Origin: Chitinophagaceae bacterium UBA2793
GTDB lineage: Bacteria > Bacteroidota > Bacteroidia > Chitinophagales > Chitinophagaceae
NCBI GenBank assembly: GCA_002352045.1
Contig: DEHT01000097.1
Span: 1,095-31,566 of the forward strand
Length of the DNA: 30,472 nucleotides
Direction of reading: 5' to 3'
Shown here in pieces: positions 23,560 to 30,472 of this stretch. Positions within the stretch are counted from its first letter, which is position 1, and the number at the start of each line of letters is the position of its first letter. Position numbers and translations under genes: made by a program. The notes below the pieces were generated by a model that had not been told where the DNA came from, searched no databases, and was given only the letters and a program-made list of their open reading frames with translations.

Positions 23560-24588
23560 TTAGTAACTCCACAAATCCTGTTCGTAGTTAAATATCTTTT
23601 CTTTGATATTCTCTCCTTCGAGTAATTGAAGAATGCTGTTTTCCTGCAAACCTTTATAATTTTTTATGTACTGATCGTAAGGATTGTCGATGGTGCTTTT
23701 AATAATGCGGCCATAGAACATTCTGCTTTCAAACAGTTCTTCCCAACTCATACGTGCACCAAAATTTTTACCGTTGTACACATCGTATTTAGCAAAGGTT
23801 ACACGCATATCGGGATAGTAAACCCAAAACAATTCGGTTTCTCCAATATCGAGGCCTTGCGGGGTAATTACTCTTTTTACAGGTGCAATACCCAAAATTC
23901 TCCAGAACAGGCGAGAACTTTCTTTATCGAATACTACTTCCTCTTTAATGCGGAATTTGTATATGGAATCGAGATTGATCTCATTGCGCATTTTTTTGGT
24001 TCCGGTAAGATTACCATTTTCATCATACTGTGGTACATCTACTTCGGCACCGGCGATTACAGCAGCTACTTCACTTACGGTCATTGGAGTAGTAAATCTA
24101 TCGTCTAATGCTCCAAATACAGTTACAGAACTATCCTGAATTGCCTGTAGCAGAATGGAAATAAAACGCTGGTTACCGTTGTCCTGGTCGGCAGGGTTGC
24201 GGAAAGGCAGGTTTATTTTTTCTCTTGCATCAATTTCTCTCCATACTTTGTGGCGATAAACGGCATCGTCTGCACGAAGATGTTCATAAGCCAAAGGGAT
24301 TCTATCCCTGATAGCGTCGTCATCTACTGCGGCATCTCTTCTTAAAGATTTTGCCACTTTTTTAATGGGCAAAGTATCAATTGCGGGAGCAGGTGCTACA
24401 GCAACAGCGGCTACGGTATCGGCGGTAGCTACAGTGGGCTGAATTTTTGCCTTGGTTCTGGTTGATGTTGTTCTTTTAGTAGATTTACGGGTGGTTGCTT
24501 TTTTCTTACGAGTTTGCGCAAAGCTTCCCTCAGAAATAAAGCCCACTAATACAACCAACAAAAGGCATTTAATAATTCGATTTTTCAT
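23560..24588 (-). CDS. gldN: GldN, type IX secretion/gliding outer-membrane ring protein
   Basis: 342 residues. The signal peptide ends near residue 24 (GSFAQ). A strongly basic, low-complexity stretch with many Lys, Arg and Thr follows at about 26-48, then an Ala/Val/Pro linker. The conserved GldN/PorN domain fills residues 90-342 (DDAIRDRIPLAYEHLRADD, VWREIDAREKINLPFRNP, GIAPVKRVITPQGLDIGE, TELFWVYYPDMRVTFAKYDVYN). GldN binds GldK to form the periplasmic ring of the type IX system under the outer membrane. It starts 20 bases after the gldM stop and is the last gene of the operon. No gldO duplicate is present. Confidence 0.95.
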   Translation of the reverse strand: MKNRIIKCLLLVVLVGFISEGSFAQTRKKKATTRKSTKRTTSTRTKAKIQPTVATADTVAAVAVAPAPAIDTLPIKKVAKSLRRDAAVDDDAIRDRIPLAYEHLRADDAVYRHKVWREIDAREKINLPFRNPADQDNGNQRFISILLQAIQDSSVTVFGALDDRFTTPMTVSEVAAVIAGAEVDVPQYDENGNLTGTKKMRNEINLDSIYKFRIKEEVVFDKESSRLFWRILGIAPVKRVITPQGLDIGETELFWVYYPDMRVTFAKYDVYNGKNFGARMSWEELFESRMFYGRIIKSTIDNPYDQYIKNYKGLQENSILQLLEGENIKEKIFNYEQDLWSY

Positions 24589-24608
24589 ATCGTTAAATTA
24601 ATATTCTA

Positions 24609-26102
24609 TTAATAAAGCGTAAAGCTTCTTTCATCAATACTTCTTACTCCATCCGGGCCTTGTACTTTTATGTTTACAAATGTAATGTTTGAACCCGGGC
24701 CGCATTTTGCAATGAGTGCGCTGATATTACCCAGGCCATTTCCGGTGATGTTACCAGTGGCAACACTTGGAAAGTTAGCACCAGAGAAGTAAACAGTAGC
24801 GCTTACAATGTTAAATTTCAAATCAAAGTCAAAGTTTTCCAATTCTGCACGGCAAAATTGTTGATTTTTGAATTCAACTGCAGGCACACGAGCTTTACCG
24901 GAACCTACTTTAAATACCGGATCTGGAATTTTCTTAACCCTGAAATCAAACTTGCTGCTTTTTCCATCGGCCACTACTGTAATGGAAGCAGAGCCTAATG
25001 CACTTACTTTTACAGTTCTTTTAGAACCGCTACCGCTAATGCTTCCACCACTCATACTTACAGTTGTTTTATCCCAACCTGTAGGAGAGCCAATGGTTAC
25101 GGGGTTGTCAACACCAATGTAAAACACATTCATTTTATCGAGCATTACCGCTGCACCACCGGGAGTACCTACTGTATATTTCATATTGTAGGTTTTGGTT
25201 TCTTTAGTACCATCGGGCTTAAAGTAAGACACTGTAACCGGAATAGATCTTTCACCACCGCCTTCGGCTGTAAACTCTCTTGTTGCCACACCATCGGCAT
25301 TTAAAGCAGCACCTGCACCACCTATACTAATTTCGGGTTTAGCAGCAGTACTAAAGGCACCAACGCCTGCAGTTACTGTAACTTTTTCGCCGGGCATTAC
25401 ATAGTTAGAACTTTGGCCTACGATTGCCGCAAACTGGTCGTAAATAATTTTTACTTCACCAATTTTATTGTGGGCAAATGTTACCACCTGGTTTTCGGCA
25501 TTCTTTACATTGTTTTGCAATTTGCTCAACAAGGTAATGGCAGCAACGGTTGGCATCATTCTAAAACTAGCAGTGGTATTGTCTTTACCATCGGCACTTA
25601 CTTCAACCGGGAAAGTAGTTTCAAATTGTTTTTTAATTTCCGGATCAATGTTCAACATTGCATTTCGGTAAGCCCTCAATTTGTCGTCGAGTTCTTTACC
25701 TTTTTTCTCTGTATCCATCAGCCTTGAAGAAGCATTTAAATCATCGAGTTTGTACTCTTCTTCTCCGTTTTCGCCTTTGGTTAAACCAGAGCCGGTTTTC
25801 AATTGTACTTTAAGGTCTTCGAGATATTTCATAAAATCATCTGACAACTTTTGAGCCTGGTCGGCTTTAGCGCCCCAAATTTCAGCGTTGGCTTTGGTTT
25901 GAGGATCGGCTTTTTTTGCTGCGAATGATTTAAATAATGTGCTATTAGCAGCGTCGATATTTAAGTTGGAGTTGGTCAAACTTTTATCAACGGTTCTAAA
26001 GGCTTCGATTACTTCGGCAGATACGTTTAATGCAAGTAGCGCAGTAAGCACCAAATACATCAGGTTAATCATCTTCTGCCTGGGCTCTTTGGGTAAAGCC
26101 AT
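24609..26102 (-). CDS. gldM: GldM, type IX secretion motor shaft protein
   Basis: 497 residues. The N-terminus MALPKEPRQKMINLMYLVLT leads into a single membrane helix (about 12-30), the GldM hallmark. The rest is periplasmic: a helical D1 domain (about 35-220, with KADPQTKANAEIWGAKADQ) and beta-rich D2-D4 domains (ATREFTAEGGGERSIPVTV, MLDKMNVFYIGVDNPVTI, then the C-terminal domain with FCRAELENFDFDLKFNIVS). GldM dimers pass proton-driven rotation from GldL to the GldK/GldN ring. The length is about that of F. johnsoniae GldM. It starts 72 bases after gldL. Confidence 0.97.
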   Translation of the reverse strand: MALPKEPRQKMINLMYLVLTALLALNVSAEVIEAFRTVDKSLTNSNLNIDAANSTLFKSFAAKKADPQTKANAEIWGAKADQAQKLSDDFMKYLEDLKVQLKTGSGLTKGENGEEEYKLDDLNASSRLMDTEKKGKELDDKLRAYRNAMLNIDPEIKKQFETTFPVEVSADGKDNTTASFRMMPTVAAITLLSKLQNNVKNAENQVVTFAHNKIGEVKIIYDQFAAIVGQSSNYVMPGEKVTVTAGVGAFSTAAKPEISIGGAGAALNADGVATREFTAEGGGERSIPVTVSYFKPDGTKETKTYNMKYTVGTPGGAAVMLDKMNVFYIGVDNPVTIGSPTGWDKTTVSMSGGSISGSGSKRTVKVSALGSASITVVADGKSSKFDFRVKKIPDPVFKVGSGKARVPAVEFKNQQFCRAELENFDFDLKFNIVSATVYFSGANFPSVATGNITGNGLGNISALIAKCGPGSNITFVNIKVQGPDGVRSIDERSFTLY

Positions 26103-26174
26103 AACTATTTAGTATTTAATCGTTTTTAAATGTTGTTTGGATCTTAATTCTTCAATAATTTAAAAAGCTATTAA

Positions 26175-26927
26175 TTAAGCTTTCATTGCGCTAAGCATAT
26201 TACCGTAAACAGTGTTTAACTTACCAAGGTTGGTAGCCAATGCACCAATTTGGTCTTTTGCTTTGTTGGCATCATCAACACTGCTCATCATAGCCTGGCT
26301 TGCTTCGGCCATTTTACCGTAGAAACCATTCAATGCTTTCAAATGATTATTGCTTTCTTTCAATTCCAATTCATAAATAGTATTTAATGAACCCAGGTTT
26401 TTGGTTAATACCTGTACTTGCTCGTGGAAACCTCTTGCACTTTCAGAAGCATTGTTGAAAGAAGCCATAGTGTTTGCACTGTTGGTAAAGGCTGTGCTCA
26501 TAGCAGTAATAGCGGCGGTAGCATCTTTGGTTTTTGCACCAAAGTCGCTGGTAGATTTAACTACATCGCCTACTTCAGAAATACCACTAACGGTAGCGCC
26601 TAACTTTTGAAAACCTTCACCTAATTTTTTCAAATTAGTTGGGGTAATATCTGCTTCGGCAAGCATTTTATCCATGCTTTTTAAAGCAGGGTTACCAGCA
26701 GGAACTGCAGCAGCAGCGGGATTACCATCCGGAGGAGGAGCCAGTAAGTACAATAAAGCATATCCTAAGAAGATTGCAGCTTCCGTATATAGACCTATTT
26801 TTAACCAAAGGTCGGCACCGGGTGCGTGAGTGATTTTGAATAGTGCACCAAGAAGTACCGGCACAGCCGCAGCTGATACCAAAATGTTAAGAACTCGATC
26901 GATTGGGCGTGATTGACCAGCAGCCAT
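26175..26927 (-). CDS. gldL: GldL, type IX secretion inner-membrane motor protein
   Basis: 250 residues. Two membrane helices at about 11-32 and 43-63 carry the motor block GALFKITHAPGADLWLKIGL followed by YTEAAIFLGYALLYL. Glu49 matches the membrane glutamate needed for energy conversion in F. johnsoniae GldL, and Lys31/His34 match the conserved K-I-T-H. The long cytoplasmic C-terminal part is helical and rich in Ala, Ser and Asn, with coiled-coil character (MDKMLAEADITPTNLKKLGE onward). Five GldL surround two GldM in the known motor. It begins 185 bases after gldK, across a structured gap. Confidence 0.96.
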   Translation of the reverse strand: MAAGQSRPIDRVLNILVSAAAVPVLLGALFKITHAPGADLWLKIGLYTEAAIFLGYALLYLLAPPPDGNPAAAAVPAGNPALKSMDKMLAEADITPTNLKKLGEGFQKLGATVSGISEVGDVVKSTSDFGAKTKDATAAITAMSTAFTNSANTMASFNNASESARGFHEQVQVLTKNLGSLNTIYELELKESNNHLKALNGFYGKMAEASQAMMSSVDDANKAKDQIGALATNLGKLNTVYGNMLSAMKA

Positions 26928-26991
26928 AGTTTTAAAAATTTAAGTTTTAAATGGGGATTGTTAAGTGATTTTAATGAGAAACTTTATAAGT

Positions 26992-27028
26992 AACCCGTTC
27001 CATGCTCTGTGAAAACACAGAACGGGTT
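26992..27028 (-). promoter_or_regulatory. Long stem-loop in the gldK-gldL intergenic region
   Basis: AACCCGTTC (26992-27000) pairs perfectly with GAACGGGTT (27020-27028), and the enclosed bases form a second short helix (TGTG with CACA) next to a 7-base bulge. On the minus strand no U-run follows, so this is probably an mRNA processing or stability element, or a weak terminator, rather than a full stop. It sits about 65 bases upstream of gldL. Confidence 0.6.
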
Positions 27029-27051
27029 GAATAAATTAGTTTTGATAAACG

Positions 27052-27065
27052 AGACGTTAACGTCT
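27052..27065. repeat. Perfect 14-bp palindrome downstream of gldK
   Basis: AGACGTTAACGTCT reads the same on both strands. It lies 24 bases upstream (transcriptionally) of the larger stem-loop and 47 bases after the gldK stop. It could be a protein-binding site or part of the same folded leader; no function is known. Confidence 0.5.
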
Positions 27066-27112
27066 ATAGAATTATATCATGCAGTAATATTAGTGGTTGC
27101 TCTCCTCTAATT

Positions 27113-28405
27113 TTATTTTCTTCTTTTTGCAGGAGGCATATCAATTACACATCTAAAACCAATATAAGATTTTGATGTATCCTGGTATTCGTAAGCACGA
27201 GTGCCGGTTTGCAGGAAGTGACCTACATCTTTCCAGCTACCGCCACGCAATACTTTACGTTTCATACGTGGAGGATCAGAATCCTTGGCATTGTAACGAA
27301 TATCGGGGTTCATATCGTGTTGGAAGTTGTAGCCGCCTTCGTAGTACAAAGATGAAGTCCACTCAGCTACATTACCTGCCATATTATATAAACCGAAATC
27401 ATTTGGCCAATAAGCATCAGCCCTTACAGTGTAGAAACCACCATCTTCGGGATAGTTACCACGGCCGGGCTTGAAGTTAGCCAACAGGCATCCTTTTTTA
27501 TTTCTTAGATAAGGACCACCCCATGGATAAGATGATTGTGAACGACCACCACGTGCAGCATATTCCCATTGAGCTTCGGTAGGCAATCTGAAATCTGTTT
27601 CAGATGATCTTTTCTTACTTTCAAGGAAAGCATTTAGATAAAGGGTTCTCCATTCGCAGAAGGCAGTAGCTTGTTTCCAACTAACACCTACTACGGGATA
27701 ATTACCAAATGCAGGGTGATTGAAATATTTTTTAGCCATTGGCTCATTGTAGGAATAAGCAAAATCTCTTACCCAGCACAATGAATCGGGATAAACCGGA
27801 ATTTGTTGTTTAACTATAAATGCTGAACGAGGTATGGTAACATCTCTGTTGTTTGCAGCAGCTTTATAATCGAACACTTCAGATTGGTAAACAATTTTTT
27901 TGGCGTCTAATTCTTTTTTGCCAAAGATGCGATTGTCGGGAGTTACAATCATTGCATCAATTTTTTCGATGGTAGCTTTGTCGCCCCATTTAATGGTTTT
28001 GCGTTTTGTCCAATCAATACGCTCTTCGCCATCCTGGTTTTGTTTTACAAAGCCCATTAGTTTTGAAGCGATAGAATCCCTAACCCAGTCTGTAAACTGG
28101 CGGTATTCGTTGTTGGTGATTTCGGTAGCATCCATCCAAAAGCCATTTATGGAAACTTGTTTGTTACGAGCAGTGTAAGCATAGTTTACATCTTCGTCGC
28201 TTGGTCCCATGTGGAACGTACCGGCAGGAACATAAACCATTCCCGGAGGTTTTGGCAAAGACCATCTGGCAGAAGGCGCTGAACCAACTAATTGGCCCTG
28301 GTCGTTTCCATAACCCGATTTCTTTTTGCCACCGAGCATTTTGCAACTGCTTGCAGAGGTAGTTACAGCCACTACGGCTAACAGGTAAATAAACCTTTTA
28401 TTCAT
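27113..28405 (-). CDS. gldK: GldK, type IX secretion ring lipoprotein (FGE-sulfatase fold)
   Basis: 430 residues from ATG at 28405. The leader MNKRFIYLLAVVAV ends at the lipobox ASSC (Cys21). The rest is a formylglycine-generating-enzyme-like domain: GMVYVPAGTFHMGPSDED near residue 55, SINGFWMDATEITNNEYRQF near 85, VVGVSWKQATAFCEWR near 240, LPTEAQWEYAARGGR near 270 and RGGSWKDVGHFLQTGTR plus GFRCV at the end. GldK is a structural member of the ring and not an active sulfatase maturase. The frame can be opened from an upstream TTG at 28432, but that codon lies inside the promoter box and would add nine residues before the lipoprotein leader, so the ATG is chosen. Confidence 0.96.
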   Translation of the reverse strand: MNKRFIYLLAVVAVTTSASSCKMLGGKKKSGYGNDQGQLVGSAPSARWSLPKPPGMVYVPAGTFHMGPSDEDVNYAYTARNKQVSINGFWMDATEITNNEYRQFTDWVRDSIASKLMGFVKQNQDGEERIDWTKRKTIKWGDKATIEKIDAMIVTPDNRIFGKKELDAKKIVYQSEVFDYKAAANNRDVTIPRSAFIVKQQIPVYPDSLCWVRDFAYSYNEPMAKKYFNHPAFGNYPVVGVSWKQATAFCEWRTLYLNAFLESKKRSSETDFRLPTEAQWEYAARGGRSQSSYPWGGPYLRNKKGCLLANFKPGRGNYPEDGGFYTVRADAYWPNDFGLYNMAGNVAEWTSSLYYEGGYNFQHDMNPDIRYNAKDSDPPRMKRKVLRGGSWKDVGHFLQTGTRAYEYQDTSKSYIGFRCVIDMPPAKRRK

Positions 28406-28429
28406 TGTTTTAAACTTTGAGGGTAATAG

Positions 28430-28437
28430 CAAATGTA
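28430..28437 (-). promoter_or_regulatory. Putative -7 promoter box (TACATTTG) for gldKLMN
   Basis: Minus-strand TACATTTG matches TAnnTTTG and lies 24 bases before the gldK ATG, leaving a leader of roughly 15-20 bases. The -33 element is unclear (TTG at a 24-base spacing, or TGA at 20). It is identical to the box before kup. Confidence 0.5.
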
Positions 28438-28567
28438 ATGATATTTTTTATTCTACATCACCAAGCAAAATTTCGTTTTTGTATTTTTTTTCACCAAATA
28501 GAAAAATCGCTACTCTATTAAACGTATGCTTGTATTTATTATTGTGGCTTAAGCCAAAGGCAATTTA

Positions 28568-30472
28568 TTATTTTATACTGTTAAGCAGCTCCTTTATTGT
28601 ATAAACTGGTTGTAAACATGCATAATTTCTACATAAATAGATAGTTATATCATTATTAAATAATTTGTTTTTGAGTAGAACTAACTCTGGTTTATCCCCT
28701 TTTTGGGCTCCTAATAAAAGTTTATTGGGGATAAATTGCCCCAAAATTTCTTTATACGCTTGCATAAAATTGTTCCCGGTAATTACAATTTCATTGATTT
28801 CAAAGCTTTGCTGTAAGTAAACAATTGCCCATTGAGAGAAAGAACCTGCATAATTTTCGATGGCGGGTACCATAGTTGCAAGCATTTTTTCGGCTCTTTT
28901 GCGCCAATTGTTATGATCAAAAATGGATGCCAGGTAAAATAAATTGCTGCACATTATTGCATTGGCCGATGGGGCGGCTCCATCAAACAACTCTTTTTTT
29001 CTAACAACTATATCTTTTTGCTGCAAAGAGGTGAAGTAAAAAAAGCAGTGGTCTTCATCCGAAAAATTTTCTTCTAAAAAAATTAAATATTCTTTTGCTC
29101 TAAATAAATATTTTACATCAGCAGTAATTTCCTGTAGTGCAATTAAAGCATCTATGTAATAGGCATAGTCATCTAAAAAAGCCGGTAATTTAGCTTCGCC
29201 GTTTTTATAGGTATGCAGCAGTATTGAACCCTTAGCTATAAAGTTTAATTCTATAAACTGATATAAATCTATTGCAGCAATTTTATATTGTTCAATTTGT
29301 AAGGAGGCATAAGCTTTGCAAAACGCTTTTAAAAGTAGGGCATTGCAACTGAGCAAAATTTTATCGTCTAATGTCGGGGCTATTCTTTTTTTTCTATAGG
29401 TTAATAATAGTTGATTACAATTGTTGATTGTATTTTTAAACTCCGGAAGGCTAATATTAAATTCATCAGCCATTTGCTGCGGCTCTTTTGAGCAATTTAA
29501 AATATTGGTATGTTCCCAATTGCCTGCATCGGTAACATTATAGTAATCGCAAAATATTGCTGCACTTTCACCCAACAATAAATCAATTTCATTTTTTTGC
29601 CACACATAATATTTACCTTCCACCCCTTCGCTGTCGGCATCTAAGGCTGTATAATATCCACCTGCCGGATTGTGCAATTCGGTAGTTACAAAATTCAAAG
29701 TGTGTTCAATGGCTTCTTTATAAAGTTCATTATTGGTATAGCTATAAGCATCGCATAGTGAAATGGTAAGCAAAGCATTATCGTACAGCATTTTTTCAAA
29801 ATGAGGTACCAGCCATTCCTTATCTGTACTATACCGTGAAATGCCGCCGCCCAACTGATCGTAAATACCTCCTTTAATCATTTTTTGAAGGCTTAGCAGG
29901 GGCTGTTCCTTATACTCATTGCTTGCAGACAAATGAGCATACTGAATTAAATACTGAATAGAAAAGGTTTGCAAAAACTTGGGGGCTGTACCAAAGCCAC
30001 CTTCTTTTTTATCGGCGTTTTTCAAAATGGCATCGGCAATGGATTTGCATCTTGATTTATTATAAAGGTCTTCATCGGTTATATGAACCCGAAAGCCTGG
30101 TTTAAAATTTATTTCGTTTGATTGTTGTAAGTGTTTGGTTAATGTATCGGCTTGTTGTAATATTTCTTCCCTTTTGTTTTTCCAATACTCACTCATACTA
30201 TATAACACATCTAACCAGCAAGGCCTGTTGTATGCAGGTTTTGGCGGAAAATATGTACCTCCGAAGAAAGGTTTTTTATCGGGAGTTAAAAAAACATTGA
30301 GCGGCCATCCACCGCTACCATTTATAGCATGTAAAGCATCCATATATAAATGATCGAGATCGGGCCGCTCCTCCCGGTCAATTTTTATATTGATGAAATA
30401 ACGATTCATAAATGCCGCCGTATTTTCATCTTCAAAACTTTCTTTTTCCATTACATGGCACCAATGGCAGGC
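28568..30472 (-). CDS. DUF255/YyaL-type protein with thioredoxin-like domain (5' end cut by window edge)
   Basis: 634 residues are visible and the frame is open to the right edge. The edge residues read ACHWCHVMEKESFEDE, so the CxxC thioredoxin-like motif is at the border and about 50 residues of N-terminus lie outside. The in-frame ATG at 30451 is therefore internal, not the start. Further family blocks are IKIDREERPDLDHLY, GSGGWPLNVFLTPD, GGTYFPP and, in the alpha/alpha-barrel part, EGGFGTAPKF, GGGISRYSTDKEWLVPHFEKMLYDNA, YTALDADSEGVEGKYYVW and DDYAYYIDALIAL. Proteins of this family (spermatogenesis-associated protein 20/YyaL) join a thioredoxin fold to a six-hairpin sugar-epimerase-like fold; their reaction is not established. 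It ends 131 bases before the gldK promoter box, with no clear terminator between. Confidence 0.95.
   Translation of the reverse strand, partial: ACHWCHVMEKESFEDENTAAFMNRYFINIKIDREERPDLDHLYMDALHAINGSGGWPLNVFLTPDKKPFFGGTYFPPKPAYNRPCWLDVLYSMSEYWKNKREEILQQADTLTKHLQQSNEINFKPGFRVHITDEDLYNKSRCKSIADAILKNADKKEGGFGTAPKFLQTFSIQYLIQYAHLSASNEYKEQPLLSLQKMIKGGIYDQLGGGISRYSTDKEWLVPHFEKMLYDNALLTISLCDAYSYTNNELYKEAIEHTLNFVTTELHNPAGGYYTALDADSEGVEGKYYVWQKNEIDLLLGESAAIFCDYYNVTDAGNWEHTNILNCSKEPQQMADEFNISLPEFKNTINNCNQLLLTYRKKRIAPTLDDKILLSCNALLLKAFCKAYASLQIEQYKIAAIDLYQFIELNFIAKGSILLHTYKNGEAKLPAFLDDYAYYIDALIALQEITADVKYLFRAKEYLIFLEENFSDEDHCFFYFTSLQQKDIVVRKKELFDGAAPSANAIMCSNLFYLASIFDHNNWRKRAEKMLATMVPAIENYAGSFSQWAIVYLQQSFEINEIVITGNNFMQAYKEILGQFIPNKLLLGAQKGDKPELVLLKNKLFNNDITIYLCRNYACLQPVYTIKELLNSIK

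Noticed and set aside
23626..24108. 160-residue plus-strand frame antisense to gldN
   Set aside because: Long for a shadow, but it lies wholly over conserved GldN sequence, and its composition follows from the reverse complement; no start signal or homology seen.
27113..28405. GldK as an active formylglycine-generating enzyme paired with sulfatases
   Set aside because: No sulfatase is nearby, and the gldK-gldL-gldM-gldN order shows the structural ring protein.
28545..28556. Palindrome TGGCTTAAGCCA downstream of the DUF255 gene as a terminator
   Set aside because: It would form only a 4-bp stem with a 4-base loop and has no adjoining U-run, so it is too weak to call.

Overview
The window reads as chromosomal DNA of a Bacteroidota bacterium, most likely of the Chitinophagia/Chitinophagaceae type. 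Supporting signs are a SusC/SusD glycan-uptake pair, a gldK-gldL-gldM-gldN block of the type IX secretion/gliding machinery, an ECF sigma/FecR pair, AT-rich DNA, near absence of Shine-Dalgarno sequences, and promoter-like TAnnTTTG boxes before several genes. No rRNA, tRNA, CRISPR, phage or transposase gene was seen.

Region 1 (1-17998, minus strand) is a polysaccharide utilization locus. In transcription order it has an ECF sigma factor and FecR-like anti-sigma factor, then a SusC transporter with an N-terminal STN signalling domain, a SusD lipoprotein, a LamG-type lipoprotein (probable glycan-binding protein), two GH30 lipoproteins, two glucoamylase-fold (PF10091/GH144-like) lipoproteins, an alkaline-phosphatase-superfamily phosphodiesterase, an endonuclease/exonuclease/phosphatase-fold hydrolase, and a sialate-O-acetylesterase-like SGNH esterase cut by the left edge. 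Gaps are mostly 1-50 bases, so it looks like one long operon, with a hairpin terminator between the uptake genes and the enzyme genes. GH144-type enzymes (beta-1,2-glucan), GH30 enzymes (often beta-1,6-glucan), two phosphoester hydrolases and an esterase together suggest a target that is a branched and decorated beta-glucan. Osmoregulated periplasmic glucans of other Gram-negative bacteria fit. This is the main hypothesis of the report and is inference.

Region 2 (18100-21406) has a plus-strand LD-carboxypeptidase (S66), a 309-base non-coding stretch, two membrane-anchored alpha/beta hydrolases and a rhodanese. The non-coding stretch holds three consecutive hairpins that all have a GAA triloop on the minus strand, and it is flanked by inverted A-rich repeats; it may be a small repeat element.

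Region 3 (21390-23378) is a Kup potassium transporter whose reading frame overlaps the rhodanese, which in turn overlaps a hydrolase.

Region 4 (23507-28437) is gldK-gldL-gldM-gldN on the minus strand, with a promoter before gldK and a clear intrinsic terminator after gldN. It encodes the outer-membrane ring (GldK/GldN) and the inner-membrane motor (GldL/GldM) of type IX secretion.

Region 5 (28568-30472) is a thioredoxin-fold DUF255/YyaL-type protein whose N-terminus lies beyond the right edge.
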